Source: Fuchsiella alkaliacetigena (lineage in GTDB: Bacteria; Bacillota; Halanaerobiia; Halobacteroidales; Acetohalobiaceae). Taken from it: a stretch of 64,000 bases of DNA. Below the pieces are notes generated by a model. That model worked only from the letters and a program-made list of their open reading frames with translations, did no database searches and was not told the origin of the DNA. This document shows positions 9,088-18,519 of this stretch, piece by piece. Each line of letters begins with the position of its first letter. The first letter of the stretch is position 1. The stretch spans positions 28,219 through 92,218 of the forward strand of contig NZ_JALKBZ010000007.1 of NCBI RefSeq assembly GCF_023227765.1, given 5' to 3'. The position numbers and the translations under genes are program-made.

Positions 9088-10133
9088 TAGATTAATCGTT
9101 TCAATCGCTCATTTTTAGTAATACCTGGAATTCTACCTCGTTTAGCTACTGGCTTTCCCCCTATCTCCTTAATATCCATAGTCATATTAATAGACTCAGC
9201 AGTAGAAATATAGCTTCCTACTCCAAAACCGCTCACTCCTAACTCTTTCAAGTTACTAATTCTTTCAGGAGTAATTCCCCCGGAAATAAAGAGGTTTACC
9301 TCTTCATAGCCAGCCTGATCCAGCCTAGCTCTAACCTCCTTAACTAAAGCAGGAGTTACGCCTCCTCTTTCCGAAGGAGTATCTAACCGTACTCCATCTA
9401 AACTCTCCTCTAATTCCGCTGCTAAACGCAAAGTTTCTTCAGCCTCGTCCTTAAAAGTATCAACTAAGATAATCCGTGGCTCTTCCGTTGGCATTATCTC
9501 ATGATAAGTTTGAGCTACCTTTAAAGTATCGCCTGCTAACAGAATTAAGGCATGGGGTACTGTTCCCGAAGGTTCCTGACCAGCTAATTTAGCCCCCAAA
9601 ATACAACTAGCTCCAGCTGCTCCACCTATAACTGCGGCCTTTTCCATTACTGGAGCTACTGCTGGATGAATATGACGAGCTCCAAAGCAGAGTACCGGTA
9701 TCTCACCAGCTGCCTCCTTGCACTCTGCTGCTGCCGTAGCCCAACCGCTGGAACTAGCTAAGGTTCCTAAAATAGAAGTTTCAAAGATTCCAAAGTCATT
9801 ATAACTGCCTTCAATTCTCAAAACTACCTCTTTCTGTTCCATATTACTTCCTTCAGCTAAACCCCAAACCTTAACCTCCTTATCGGCTAATAGATTAAGA
9901 GCTTCTTCAACTCCTGCTAAAACTCCTGCTCTACTAGCAAAAACCTCTGCCGTTACCTGTTGCTGACCTAAGTCTAACTCCTTTAAAACCTCCCTAGTCT
10001 TAATAAAGTAAACGTCAGTGGTTAAACCACGTTTAATCTCATCGTGATTAGCAGAGTACAACAGTCTGTCTGCTGACACAGATAGCTGTTTTACCTCTGC
10101 TAAGCTCTGCAGTTCTCCTTCCTGATCCGCCAT
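9087..10133 (-). CDS. Nicotinate phosphoribosyltransferase (short form)
   Basis: 348 aa, the short NAPRTase form found in archaea and thermophiles. It opens with a GLTTDVYFIKT substrate-loop motif near residue 37, and has FGARHIHPAVAP, GAAGASCILGAKLAG, PSGTVPHALILL and VRLDTPSERGG. It converts nicotinate and PRPP to nicotinate mononucleotide in NAD salvage. The one-base overlap with the ROK kinase gene indicates a two-gene operon. Upstream is a 69-base block that recurs before uvrA. Confidence 0.88.
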   Translation of the reverse strand: MADQEGELQSLAEVKQLSVSADRLLYSANHDEIKRGLTTDVYFIKTREVLKELDLGQQQVTAEVFASRAGVLAGVEEALNLLADKEVKVWGLAEGSNMEQKEVVLRIEGSYNDFGIFETSILGTLASSSGWATAAAECKEAAGEIPVLCFGARHIHPAVAPVMEKAAVIGGAAGASCILGAKLAGQEPSGTVPHALILLAGDTLKVAQTYHEIMPTEEPRIILVDTFKDEAEETLRLAAELEESLDGVRLDTPSERGGVTPALVKEVRARLDQAGYEEVNLFISGGITPERISNLKELGVSGFGVGSYISTAESINMTMDIKEIGGKPVAKRGRIPGITKNERLKRLI

Positions 10134-10454
10134 TACTATCTTCCTTTCTATATAAAGTTATATAACACACTCACCTGCGTTAACTTAATACACATTTTTC
10201 TAGTTGATTTGCTCTTTTATAGATAGATTGTTGCACTGCGTGCAACAGTTATGAGTCTTGAGCTATGAGCCGTGAGCTAGTTCAAAACCATAAACCCAAA
10301 TCAAAACCAAGTTCAAACCCCTAATATCAAGGGATTTTTATGATTTTTAGGTCTTATTTTTATGCTCTTGAATTAAGCTCATGAATCACAGCTCACGACT
10401 TATAGCTAAATTTGAACTTTATCTATCACTACTGGCACTAGCTCCGCGTCACCT
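10134..10454. repeat. Intergenic repeats: 69-bp block shared with the uvrA leader, plus inverted modules
   Basis: 321 bases. Positions 10182-10250 match 36632-36700 at most positions, including a GTTGCAC-TGC-GTGCAAC hairpin at 10230-10246. Then GAGCTATGAGCCGTGAGCT near 10260 pairs imperfectly with AGCTCATGAATCACAGCTC near 10376. The left end carries the TATCCTTTATCATTTATCAT module common to the CTGACTAA family. No ORF is credible. Confidence 0.7.
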
Positions 10455-10877
10455 CTATCCTTTATCATTTATCATCTGAATATAATAATCCTGATCTATT
10501 TTCGGTAACTGAGCTGAGTATAATAAATGGCTTTTACAGTTACAGTCACTAGCTCCAAAACCTAATACTGGAACTGCTAGCTCTTCTTGAATAGCCAGCT
10601 GCTTATGTAAACGACACTCAGCCTTTTTATCACCGGGCCAAACTAAAACCTTTACTACTTCAGCTACTTGCAACAGATAGTCTATATGCCAGTGTAACTT
10701 CTTATCTTTACTTTTATGGCGGGCTATCCGGGCCCGCAAAGCTCGCTGGGCTGTACCGGTATAGATATAGTATCCAGACTGAAAATGAAACTCCCCTAAG
10801 CTACCTATCTGTAGCTCTTTAGCCTTGTCCAAATAGATAATTAAATTATAAATTCCACTATCTAAGTCCATTTCCAC
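10455..10877 (-). CDS. DUF123 (GIY-YIG-like) domain protein
   Basis: 140 aa. GIYNLIIYL, FQSGYYIYTGTAQ, ARIARHKSKDKKLHWHIDYLL and ASDCNCKSHLL match the DUF123 family, related to GIY-YIG nucleases and in archaea sometimes fused to endonuclease III. Activity on DNA is not proven. I chose GTG at 10877, with GAGGTGA seven bases upstream. The last codons (QMINDKG, stop) coincide with the repeat module ATGATAAATGATAAAGGATAG, so the native C-terminus seems to have been replaced by repeat sequence. Confidence 0.75.
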   Translation of the reverse strand: MEMDLDSGIYNLIIYLDKAKELQIGSLGEFHFQSGYYIYTGTAQRALRARIARHKSKDKKLHWHIDYLLQVAEVVKVLVWPGDKKAECRLHKQLAIQEELAVPVLGFGASDCNCKSHLLYSAQLPKIDQDYYIQMINDKG

Positions 10878-10917
10878 ACTAGCTCACCTCATTTATACAC
10901 TTTAAAAATAATCTCCA

Positions 10918-11964
10918 TCAGCTACTGATTAGTCCTTGCTCTTTAGCAGCAGCTACCAGACCAAAGCAGCCCGAAAGCATCATATCTCCGCACGGAACAG
11001 CTAAGTAGTAACCTAGTTCGGCTGCCAAATGTCGATTGGGCCCGGTTACAGCCACCAACCCAAAGTCCTGCTCAGTTAGTTCAGGATCTATATAGGCTCC
11101 ATGGCCTCGGTCAGCATAGACCTCCTGATTACTTAACTCCTTGCTCTGTAGCCGATTAATATAGTCAACTAATTTCTCGCTAGTCATCAAAGAAGTATGA
11201 TGTTCAAAAAGTCCTCGCACTCGATTTCCTTTAACCAAAATACCTAAAGTATGTAAATTACCGATATTAACTACCACTACTCCCTGCTCTTGTTGAGCTG
11301 CTACTTGTGGATCACACAAGGCACCGCGAATAGCTGCCGCTCCAGTATCCATCAATAGGGCCCCCGGAGCTAAACTCTGTGCGGCTTTCATCCTAGTCAG
11401 ATAATCAGGGATCTCCAAATAACTGAGTTCTGCCAGCTCTCCTCCACCTTCTACAAAACTCTGCCAATGCTCAAATCTAAACTGGCGATCACTTCCGCCT
11501 AAGTTTTCACCGTGATCCTGAACAGCTAAAGCATATTCATCCGGCAGTTCAACTCCAAAACCAGCCAAAGAGTCTGCTAATAGTTCTAAATCTACATCGC
11601 CAAAGCTAACCTCTCGATAATCACCCGCCGGAGGCTCTTCCACTATCTCAACCCCTAGCTCTCTTACCAGCTCCAAATTATCCTTGATAGTCTTAGCTGC
11701 ATTAGCTTGAGCATAGACTTGATAGCCAGCCTCCAAATGCTTTTGAATAGCCTTTTTATTGGCTCCTCCCCCCATCAGTCGACCACTGATAAAGAGATCC
11801 TGACCTTGTTCTGTAGCCTCTTTAATCTCTGCCGCCTTAATCACCGTTGGGGAAGGTAAAACTAACTTAACACAGTTTTCAATAGGCTGACCGGCTTCAT
11901 AAAGCAAAATATCTTGAGTTCCAGCACCTACATCTATAGCTAATAATCTTTGGGCAGTTTTCAT
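10918..11964 (-). CDS. DUF1786 family protein
   Basis: 348 aa. It opens LLAIDVGAGTQDILLYE, a phosphate-binding loop like that of the actin/ASKHA fold, and has SGRLMGGGANKKA, VQDHGENLGGSDRQFRFEHW, LMDTGAAAIRGAL and CGDMMLSGCFGL. This matches DUF1786, annotated in databases as pyruvate-formate-lyase-activating-like without biochemical support. It lacks a radical-SAM CxxxCxxC. Ligand and partner are unknown. Confidence 0.7.
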   Translation of the reverse strand: MKTAQRLLAIDVGAGTQDILLYEAGQPIENCVKLVLPSPTVIKAAEIKEATEQGQDLFISGRLMGGGANKKAIQKHLEAGYQVYAQANAAKTIKDNLELVRELGVEIVEEPPAGDYREVSFGDVDLELLADSLAGFGVELPDEYALAVQDHGENLGGSDRQFRFEHWQSFVEGGGELAELSYLEIPDYLTRMKAAQSLAPGALLMDTGAAAIRGALCDPQVAAQQEQGVVVVNIGNLHTLGILVKGNRVRGLFEHHTSLMTSEKLVDYINRLQSKELSNQEVYADRGHGAYIDPELTEQDFGLVAVTGPNRHLAAELGYYLAVPCGDMMLSGCFGLVAAAKEQGLISS

Positions 11965-12073
11965 TTGTAGACTCCTTTCCTGAGTATATTATTCAGGATT
12001 AACCTTGAAGTATCCTCCTTTTCACCTTCATTAAATCTTAAATCCCCTATCCAGAGGATAGAGGATTCTAAAA

Positions 12074-13486
12074 TTAAATATCTAGCTCAGCCCGTACATC
12101 ATTTTGAATCCTTTCCATCAATTTACGATCGGAGGTCTCCACATAAATCCTAATTACTGGCTCAGTCCCTGAAGGACGCATCAAACACCAGCTACCGTCC
12201 TCTAAAACCAACTTCATGCCGTCCTTATCTATTCTCTTGACAATCTTCTGCCCAGCTATCTCTTCCCCAGCAAAGTTTTCAATTTTATCCACTACCTCTG
12301 CCTTTTCCTCAGGCCTACACTCCAAATCCAATCTCTCGCTAAGCAGCTTACCGTACTTATTTTCAACCTCTTTCAAAATCTGCGAAAGCTGCTTACCTTT
12401 ACTTAAGACCATCTCAATGATTAAACAACAGGCTAAAAGTCCATCCTTTTCTGGAATATGACCTTTGATACTCAAGCCTCCACTCTCTTCGCCACCGATA
12501 ATAATATCCTTTTCCAGCATAGCATTACCGATATACTTAAAACCAACCGGAGTTTCATAGACCTCAAAGCCTTTTTCTTGAGCCATCTTATCCAGCATAT
12601 GAGTAGTAGCTACCGTACGAACTACATCGCCGCTTAAACCTCGCTCCTCCAATAGGTGATCTAACAATAAGAAGAGAATCTGATTCGGTACTAGGTACTC
12701 TCCCTTTTCAGTAATAATCCCAAAGCGGTCAGCATCACCATCCAAAGCTAAGCCTAAATTAAAGTCTTCTTTCTTCACTCTATCTATCAATTCCGGTAGA
12801 TGGGAAGCCATAGGTTCAGGCATTCTCCCCCCAAAGAAAGGATCACGCTGATTATGCATTTCCTCTATCTCAATTCCCAAAGGCTCCAAAATCTCACTTA
12901 AATAACCGATTCCCGCCCCATACATTGGGTCTGCTAAAACCTTTAGTTTTTTATCCTTAGCCGCTGATAGATCAATTATTTCATTTAAATGTTCCAAATA
13001 AGCCGGTTTAGGATTGAACTTTTGCATCTTTTCTTCTGCTTCCTGATAGCTACAGCGCTTAATATTATCATTCTGTTGCACCTTAGCTACCTCTTCTTCA
13101 ATCTGATCAGTAATCTCAGGCATAGCCGGGCCCGCATACTCTGGAATAAACTTAATTCCATTATAAGTAGGTGGATTATGACTAGCCGTTAACATCAAAG
13201 CACCATCCAGGTTCTGATCCTGAATTGCAAAGGCTGTCACTGGAGTCGGCAGCGGTGTCTCAGCCACCATTACTTCAATCCCATTACCAATTAAAACCTT
13301 AGCCGCTACTTCCGCAAACTCCTCTGCTAAAAAGCGATTATCATAACCGATAAAGATTCCATTATCGGTCTTATCGTGATCCTCTAAGTAATTAACTATT
13401 GCCTGTACTACTATCTCCAAGTTAGCAAAAGTAAAATCATCGGCCATCACTGCTCTCCAACCATCAGTTCCAAACTTGATTGCCAT
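12074..13486 (-). CDS. Phosphoglucomutase/phosphomannomutase
   Basis: 470 aa, alpha-D-phosphohexomutase family with all four domains. Phosphoserine loop TASHNPP at 100-106 (S102), metal loop DGDADRFG, sugar-specificity loop GGEESGG, and phosphate-binding RPSGTEP near the C-terminus. It interconverts hexose 1- and 6-phosphates for sugar-nucleotide supply. Substrate choice between glucose and mannose cannot be settled from these motifs. Preceded by AGGAGGGATTTCAA. Confidence 0.9.
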   Translation of the reverse strand: MAIKFGTDGWRAVMADDFTFANLEIVVQAIVNYLEDHDKTDNGIFIGYDNRFLAEEFAEVAAKVLIGNGIEVMVAETPLPTPVTAFAIQDQNLDGALMLTASHNPPTYNGIKFIPEYAGPAMPEITDQIEEEVAKVQQNDNIKRCSYQEAEEKMQKFNPKPAYLEHLNEIIDLSAAKDKKLKVLADPMYGAGIGYLSEILEPLGIEIEEMHNQRDPFFGGRMPEPMASHLPELIDRVKKEDFNLGLALDGDADRFGIITEKGEYLVPNQILFLLLDHLLEERGLSGDVVRTVATTHMLDKMAQEKGFEVYETPVGFKYIGNAMLEKDIIIGGEESGGLSIKGHIPEKDGLLACCLIIEMVLSKGKQLSQILKEVENKYGKLLSERLDLECRPEEKAEVVDKIENFAGEEIAGQKIVKRIDKDGMKLVLEDGSWCLMRPSGTEPVIRIYVETSDRKLMERIQNDVRAELDI

Positions 13487-13554
13487 TTGAAATCCCTCCT
13501 AAGTATTTTTAAAAAACACACCTTATATTTTATCCCAACCTAAAGAAAATTATG

Positions 13555-14682
13555 CTAAAGGATCATCGCTTCAGGCCGTATCAACTTACGCCCTTCAATA
13601 ACATAACTCCGGTGTGGCCATTCCGAATCCATAGTAATTAACTCCGGGCCCTCAGCAGTAGCCACCACTGTGTCTTCCAGTTTTAAGCCTGGTAAAGCAG
13701 GAGACCAAGCCACAGGTTGATTTTCCGCTATCTTTTTATCGCTAGCAGCAGTTACCAAGTAGTCTCTAACTGTATAACCTAGGGCCCCACCGTGATCACT
13801 AAGCTCCCATTCATCATCATAGCCTAGCTCCTTATACTTAGCAACCACTTCCTTAAACAGCTCTGCTACCTCTCTTTCCACCTCAGTACCAGCTAAATAG
13901 AGTTTTTCCAATTCAAAAAGATCATCAAAGCGCTCCACCAACTGATAAGGCAGACTACCAAAGGAAACTAAGCGGGTTAAACTAACTATCAAACCCTCAC
14001 ACTGAGCAGCAAGGCTAATTATAACTCTATTATTAGCTCTCTTATCAGTAGGCTGGGGATGCCCATACTTAGTAATCCGCTCATCAGCAGCCACAAGCAA
14101 AGAAACAGGAGTAATTCCCACGCTCCACAGCTCCTTAGCTAGCAAACCAGCTACTTCATGCTCACTAATCCCCGGTTCCAACTGCTGACAGGTAGCTGTC
14201 ATTATTTGGCCCACCTTTTGGCCAATATCCTTATATTTAGCCAGTTCAGACTCAGTTAAAGAGTAGCGTAGTTCAGCTAACTCTGGGCCCACATACCTTA
14301 CTCCTTTAGAAGGTAAATCAGAGCCGAGCTTTAGACCTGAAGTTAAATTATCCACTGTTCTATGTTCATGCCACTTCCGCTTGAGAAAAGTAAACTCCTG
14401 ATTAAAGACCTCTTCTTCGCGCAAACGCTGTTCTTCTAAATTATTAGTCAAAATATACTTATCACCTTTAGTGATTAATATCTCTGCTGCTCCAGTTTCT
14501 TGATTGTTAGTTAGTTTATTATTACCTCCCGCAGTCAACCAAGCAAAGTTATAGTTCTTACCAATGATAACCCCATCTAACTGCTCTTCCACTAAAAAGT
14601 TTCTAATTCTTTCTTCTTTAATCTGAATCTCTTCAGCTAATTCTTCTAGAGTTCTTTTATTTTGATGTCGATAGATACTCAT
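13555..14682 (-). CDS. M24 (creatinase/Xaa-Pro peptidase fold) protein, probably non-catalytic
   Basis: 375 aa. N-terminal creatinase-like domain to about residue 140, then a pita-bread domain containing GHPQPTDKRANNRVIISLAAQ and SDHGGALGYTVRDY. Active M24 enzymes bind two metals through D, D, H, E, E. Here the first Asp position reads ISLAAQ, the second lies in LIVSLTR (Ser where Asp is usual) and the first Glu reads AWSPALPG. Only the His (DHGG) and last Glu (KLEDT) remain. I infer a binding or regulatory role rather than peptidase activity. Confidence 0.75.
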   Translation of the reverse strand: MSIYRHQNKRTLEELAEEIQIKEERIRNFLVEEQLDGVIIGKNYNFAWLTAGGNNKLTNNQETGAAEILITKGDKYILTNNLEEQRLREEEVFNQEFTFLKRKWHEHRTVDNLTSGLKLGSDLPSKGVRYVGPELAELRYSLTESELAKYKDIGQKVGQIMTATCQQLEPGISEHEVAGLLAKELWSVGITPVSLLVAADERITKYGHPQPTDKRANNRVIISLAAQCEGLIVSLTRLVSFGSLPYQLVERFDDLFELEKLYLAGTEVEREVAELFKEVVAKYKELGYDDEWELSDHGGALGYTVRDYLVTAASDKKIAENQPVAWSPALPGLKLEDTVVATAEGPELITMDSEWPHRSYVIEGRKLIRPEAMIL

Positions 14683-15037
14683 TTTAATAACACCCCTTTC
14701 TATAGTTAATAATTAATTAACAAACTCCTTAATTAAACTTAATATTAAGTTCAAAAGATAAATGATAGAAAATAGAGAATAGATAAAAGCATAAGTTCAA
14801 GAAATAAAGTTCAAATTCTATTAGACGCAGACTAAAGTCCGACTAAGTTCAGACTAAAATATTAGTACATTAAGAACCTAAAATATTTAATTTGTTTATT
14901 ATTTAATCTTATACGCTTTAGTCAGATTTTTGTCAGAACTTAGTCAGCGTCAAATTGCTTTTGAATTTGACTTTGAACTTCAACTCTACACTATACACTA
15001 AGCAATGCATTAACATAGTTTCAACTAGCATAATAGA
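14683..15037. repeat. Intergenic repeat element, copy C (paired inverted arms)
   Basis: 355 bases with no credible ORF. Left arm at 14824-14858 (GACGCAGACTAAAGTCCGAC, then TAAGTTCAGACTAAA); right arm at 14919-14951 is the inverse, ending GTCAGAACTTAGTCAGCGTC. Outer modules AAGTTCAAAAGATAAATGA and TTTGAACTTCAACTC flank the arms. It sits immediately beyond the bshA stop codon. Confidence 0.8.
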
Positions 15038-16159
15038 TTAATTATTAACTAACTTCCGATAATAATTCTCATACTGAGTAACAATCTGCTCCGCATTAAA
15101 CTTCCTAACTACCCAATGACGAGCATTTTGAGCAGTTTCACTCTGCAACTCCTGATTCTGCAATAGCTCTATCCCATAACTCGCCATTTCTGCTATTGCT
15201 CCCGGCGGAGCTAAAAAGCCGGTCACCCCATCCTTAACCACTTCCGGCAGCCCTCCAGTCCGACTAGCAATCACCGGCACTCGACAGGCCATAGCCTCTA
15301 CAGCTACTAACCCAAAACTTTCTTTAGCCGAAGGTAGTAAGAATAAATCTGCGCTGGAAAGTAAGGAAATCACATTATCCTGTTTACCCAAAAAGTAAAC
15401 TCGCTCCTCTAAACCTAACTTATTTACCAACCCCTTAGCTTTATGTCGCTGTGGCCCATCACCTACTAAAAGCAGATTACTCTTAACCTCCCGATTGATC
15501 TGAGCAAAGATCTCAATTACATCGGGAATATTCTTCACCTCTCGAAAGTTGGAAATATGGATAATATTTTTTTCCTTTCCTCGATTCCAGCTAAACTTTT
15601 GTTCAGCTGTACCGCGACAGTATTCTTTAGTATCTATAAAGTTATAAATAGCTTCGATCCGCGAAGGAGCTATGCCAAAAGTCTCAATAGTATTCTGCTT
15701 TAAACTCTCCGAAACAGTAGTAATCCCATCGCTAGCCTCAATGCTAAACTTAGTAATTTTTTCAAAGGAACTATTCTTACCTACTAAGGTAATATCAGTT
15801 CCATGTAAAGTTGTAACTACCTTAACCCTGCTTTGCTCTTTAATTGTACTAGCTAAAAAAGCTGCTAAAGAATGAGGAATAGCATAATGGGCGTGAATTA
15901 TCTCTAGCCCCTCCTGAGCAATTAACTCCACAATCTTATTAGTTAAGGCCAAAGAATAGGGTAGATACTTAAAGAGTGGATAAGAAGGAATATCTACTTC
16001 ATGGAAATATAAGTTTTCATAGTATTGGTCTAATCTAAAAGGTTGTTCATAGCTAATAAAATGAATCTCGTGCCCCCGCTGGGCTAACTGCTTGCCCAAC
16101 TCAGTAGCTACCACTCCGCTACCTCCATAAGAAGGATAACAAACTATCCCAATCTTCAT
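15038..16159 (-). CDS. bshA: N-acetyl-alpha-D-glucosaminyl L-malate synthase (bacillithiol synthesis)
   Basis: 373 aa from ATG 16159, GT-B glycosyltransferase family 4. [21 protein letters not shown] at the N-terminus is a BshA hallmark. [23 protein letters not shown] and [21 protein letters not shown] carry the donor-binding region. It joins GlcNAc from UDP-GlcNAc to L-malate, the first step of bacillithiol synthesis. The chosen start lies one base beyond the bshB1 stop; the longer reading (16171) would overlap it. Last gene of bshC-bshB1-bshA. Confidence 0.93.
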   Translation of the reverse strand: MKIGIVCYPSYGGSGVVATELGKQLAQRGHEIHFISYEQPFRLDQYYENLYFHEVDIPSYPLFKYLPYSLALTNKIVELIAQEGLEIIHAHYAIPHSLAAFLASTIKEQSRVKVVTTLHGTDITLVGKNSSFEKITKFSIEASDGITTVSESLKQNTIETFGIAPSRIEAIYNFIDTKEYCRGTAEQKFSWNRGKEKNIIHISNFREVKNIPDVIEIFAQINREVKSNLLLVGDGPQRHKAKGLVNKLGLEERVYFLGKQDNVISLLSSADLFLLPSAKESFGLVAVEAMACRVPVIASRTGGLPEVVKDGVTGFLAPPGAIAEMASYGIELLQNQELQSETAQNARHWVVRKFNAEQIVTQYENYYRKLVNN

Positions 16160-16160
16160 T

Positions 16161-16871
16161 TTAAACACCACCCTCTAAGCTCAATAAATCCTTTAACTCT
16201 AGCATCTGCTTATACTTAAATCCTTCGGCATATTTCGACTTAATTAAAGAACCTAAATATCTAAATCTAGACTCTAATTGATTAATAAAACTGGAATCGT
16301 TTAATACTGTTTTAAAATCCTCTTTCGGACTATAATTAAACTGCGAACTATGAGCAAATAAAGCCTCCATTTTTTGTTGATACTGCTCAGAAATATCTAT
16401 TGCAAAGTCAACTTCCTCTATCTCTGAGAGAAAATAATAAACTAGTGCTTGGGGACGATAAGGAGCACCCCTACCAGGAAAGTTTTTCAAACCAGCTTTG
16501 TGGCAAGCTTCAGTGACTAAACGACTAGCTTGTTCATGATCAGGATGACGATCCCTCCAGTAGGGAGCTAATACCACCTGCGGCCGATAACTCCTAATCA
16601 CTTCCACCACTGCTTCCACATACTCTTCCTTAACTCTTAATCTGCTATCAGGCAACCCCAAACAGTCTCTAAACTCTAGCTCCATAATTTCAGCCGCTGC
16701 TTGAGCCTCTTGACTCCTAATTTCAGCGGTTCCATTACTACCCATCTCTCCGGCAGTTAGATCAACAACTGCTGTCTTATGGCCTGCTTGAGCATGATTA
16801 ATTAAAACTCCCCCAGCTCCAATCTCTACATCATCGGGATGAGCACCAAAGGCTAATAAATCAATCTTCAT
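16161..16871 (-). CDS. bshB1: Bacillithiol biosynthesis deacetylase
   Basis: 236 aa from ATG 16871. LmbE-like zinc deacetylase: AFGAHPDDVEIGAGG carries the HPDD metal motif, and WRDRHPDHEQAS carries HPDH. It removes the acetyl group from GlcNAc-malate to give GlcN-malate. The start overlaps the end of bshC by 11 bases; the 13 extra upstream residues of the longest frame do not belong to the family. Confidence 0.93.
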   Translation of the reverse strand: MKIDLLAFGAHPDDVEIGAGGVLINHAQAGHKTAVVDLTAGEMGSNGTAEIRSQEAQAAAEIMELEFRDCLGLPDSRLRVKEEYVEAVVEVIRSYRPQVVLAPYWRDRHPDHEQASRLVTEACHKAGLKNFPGRGAPYRPQALVYYFLSEIEEVDFAIDISEQYQQKMEALFAHSSQFNYSPKEDFKTVLNDSSFINQLESRFRYLGSLIKSKYAEGFKYKQMLELKDLLSLEGGV

Positions 16872-18492
16872 TGCTATCAACACCTTCGTAAAAAAACAGT
16901 CTATGTTCAAGAATATCTAAATCAAAATAGTTTACTAATTCATTAATCAAGCTCCGACTATACTTAAATAAATAGGGAAAGATATTCAAAACTCGTTCCT
17001 GTAACTTATCTTGGGGGAGTAAGTTTCGCTGCAACTTCTTAAACTGTCTCACTAAAACTTCACTATTTCGTTTATGAAACTGTTTAGCCTTTTCCTCCAA
17101 ATAATCAACTTCAGCTAAGATTCTCTCTAAGTTCTGCTCTCCTAGCTTTTCCAAGTTTTGATCTATTTTTTTGAGTTTTGGAATTACCTGATCGTACTCC
17201 TTGCTAAATCTTTTTTTAATCTGTTCAAAGGTACGTGGAATATTCAATTCATCTCGAGCAGCTAATTCTTTCTCTAATGCTTGTTTTAAATTATTGGCTA
17301 AGATAACCTCTTTTCCTAAATCATACTTATCTAGATAATCAGCAATTCTAGACTCCACAATAGTAATGCTCTGGCGCGGATATAATAGCGGCATCTCCAA
17401 ATTAAGCTCACTATATAAGCTCTTCAGTTGAGCATGATAAGCTATTTCTCCGGGCCCGCCCACATAGGCCAGAGTAGGTAGTAAATACTCCTGCACCAGC
17501 GGCCGAGCCAAGACATTAGGACTGAAACGACTAGGCTCCTCTTCAATCAAAGCCAACAGCTCCTGGCGACTAGCTTCAAAACGGCGATTGCGAGTAGCAA
17601 AGCCCTCACCATCTTTCAGCAATGCATTTCTTTCTCCCTCAATATAGATAAAAAGCTGGGTGTTTTCAGCTTCCTTATCCACCTGTAGCGAATAACCCTG
17701 CGCTAATAAAGCTTGATTAGTAGCAGTCAAGCTTTCAACCAGCGCTGACTGAGAATTAATCAGCCGACGGTAGATCTCAGTACTCAACTCTCTAACTTCC
17801 GCTAACAATGGATCAAAAATAACCAATCCGTAATCTGCAAAAAGATAAAGCATCGTGCTAGCAAAAAAATCAGCTAAGGTGCTAGACTCTGCTGCCATCT
17901 CCTTTAGGGCAGCCACAATATCTGCTCTGAACTCCGTAGCATAAGTCTCAGCCACTAATTGATCTATTAACTCTTCAAGCTGCTCTTCTACCTTAAAGTG
18001 ACCTACCGAAATAGACTCACTCTTCGGCTGCCCAGCTAACTCCAACTTCCTAAGTTGATTATCGTTATTGAGCAGCTGTAAATGATTAACCTCTTGATAG
18101 TCATGGTCCTCACTGGCTACCCAAAAGATAGGCACCGTCGGCTGACCAGTAATTTCAGTAGCTCTGCGGGCCAATAAAATAGCAGTTATAGCCTTATAGA
18201 CTGTATAAAGCGGGCCCGTCAAAACTCCCGCCTGCTGACCAGTAACTACCGCTTGCGTCTCTGCTTTTCTTAGTAATTCAATATTTTCTAAAGTCTTGAC
18301 CCCAGCATCCAGCTGAGCATTATAGTCCGCTAAAGCAGAACATAACTTCTCTCTAGACTGGTTATAATTGCTATTTAAATAATGGCTCCTTTTTTTAAAG
18401 GATTCCTGAGAATAAGGATTATATTCATAAAATTCAGCTACCTCTACAAAATCTAATAGATAATCACTATATAATTTATTACTAATAAACAA
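16861..18492 (-). CDS. bshC: Putative cysteine ligase of bacillithiol synthesis
   Basis: 543 aa, usual length about 540. VVTGQQAGVLTGPLYTVYKAITAI, FWVASEDHDYQEVNH, NVLARPLVQEYLLPTLAYVGGPGEIAYHAQLK and PLLYPRQSITIVE are characteristic of BshC, the proposed enzyme adding cysteine to GlcN-malate. A coiled coil follows (about 400-490). All three bacillithiol genes therefore lie in one overlapping operon, so the pathway is probably functional here. Confidence 0.93.
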   Translation of the reverse strand: MFISNKLYSDYLLDFVEVAEFYEYNPYSQESFKKRSHYLNSNYNQSREKLCSALADYNAQLDAGVKTLENIELLRKAETQAVVTGQQAGVLTGPLYTVYKAITAILLARRATEITGQPTVPIFWVASEDHDYQEVNHLQLLNNDNQLRKLELAGQPKSESISVGHFKVEEQLEELIDQLVAETYATEFRADIVAALKEMAAESSTLADFFASTMLYLFADYGLVIFDPLLAEVRELSTEIYRRLINSQSALVESLTATNQALLAQGYSLQVDKEAENTQLFIYIEGERNALLKDGEGFATRNRRFEASRQELLALIEEEPSRFSPNVLARPLVQEYLLPTLAYVGGPGEIAYHAQLKSLYSELNLEMPLLYPRQSITIVESRIADYLDKYDLGKEVILANNLKQALEKELAARDELNIPRTFEQIKKRFSKEYDQVIPKLKKIDQNLEKLGEQNLERILAEVDYLEEKAKQFHKRNSEVLVRQFKKLQRNLLPQDKLQERVLNIFPYLFKYSRSLINELVNYFDLDILEHRLFFYEGVDSNED

Positions 18493-18519
18493 CTTCCATT
18501 CACACTCCCTAGAATTAAC

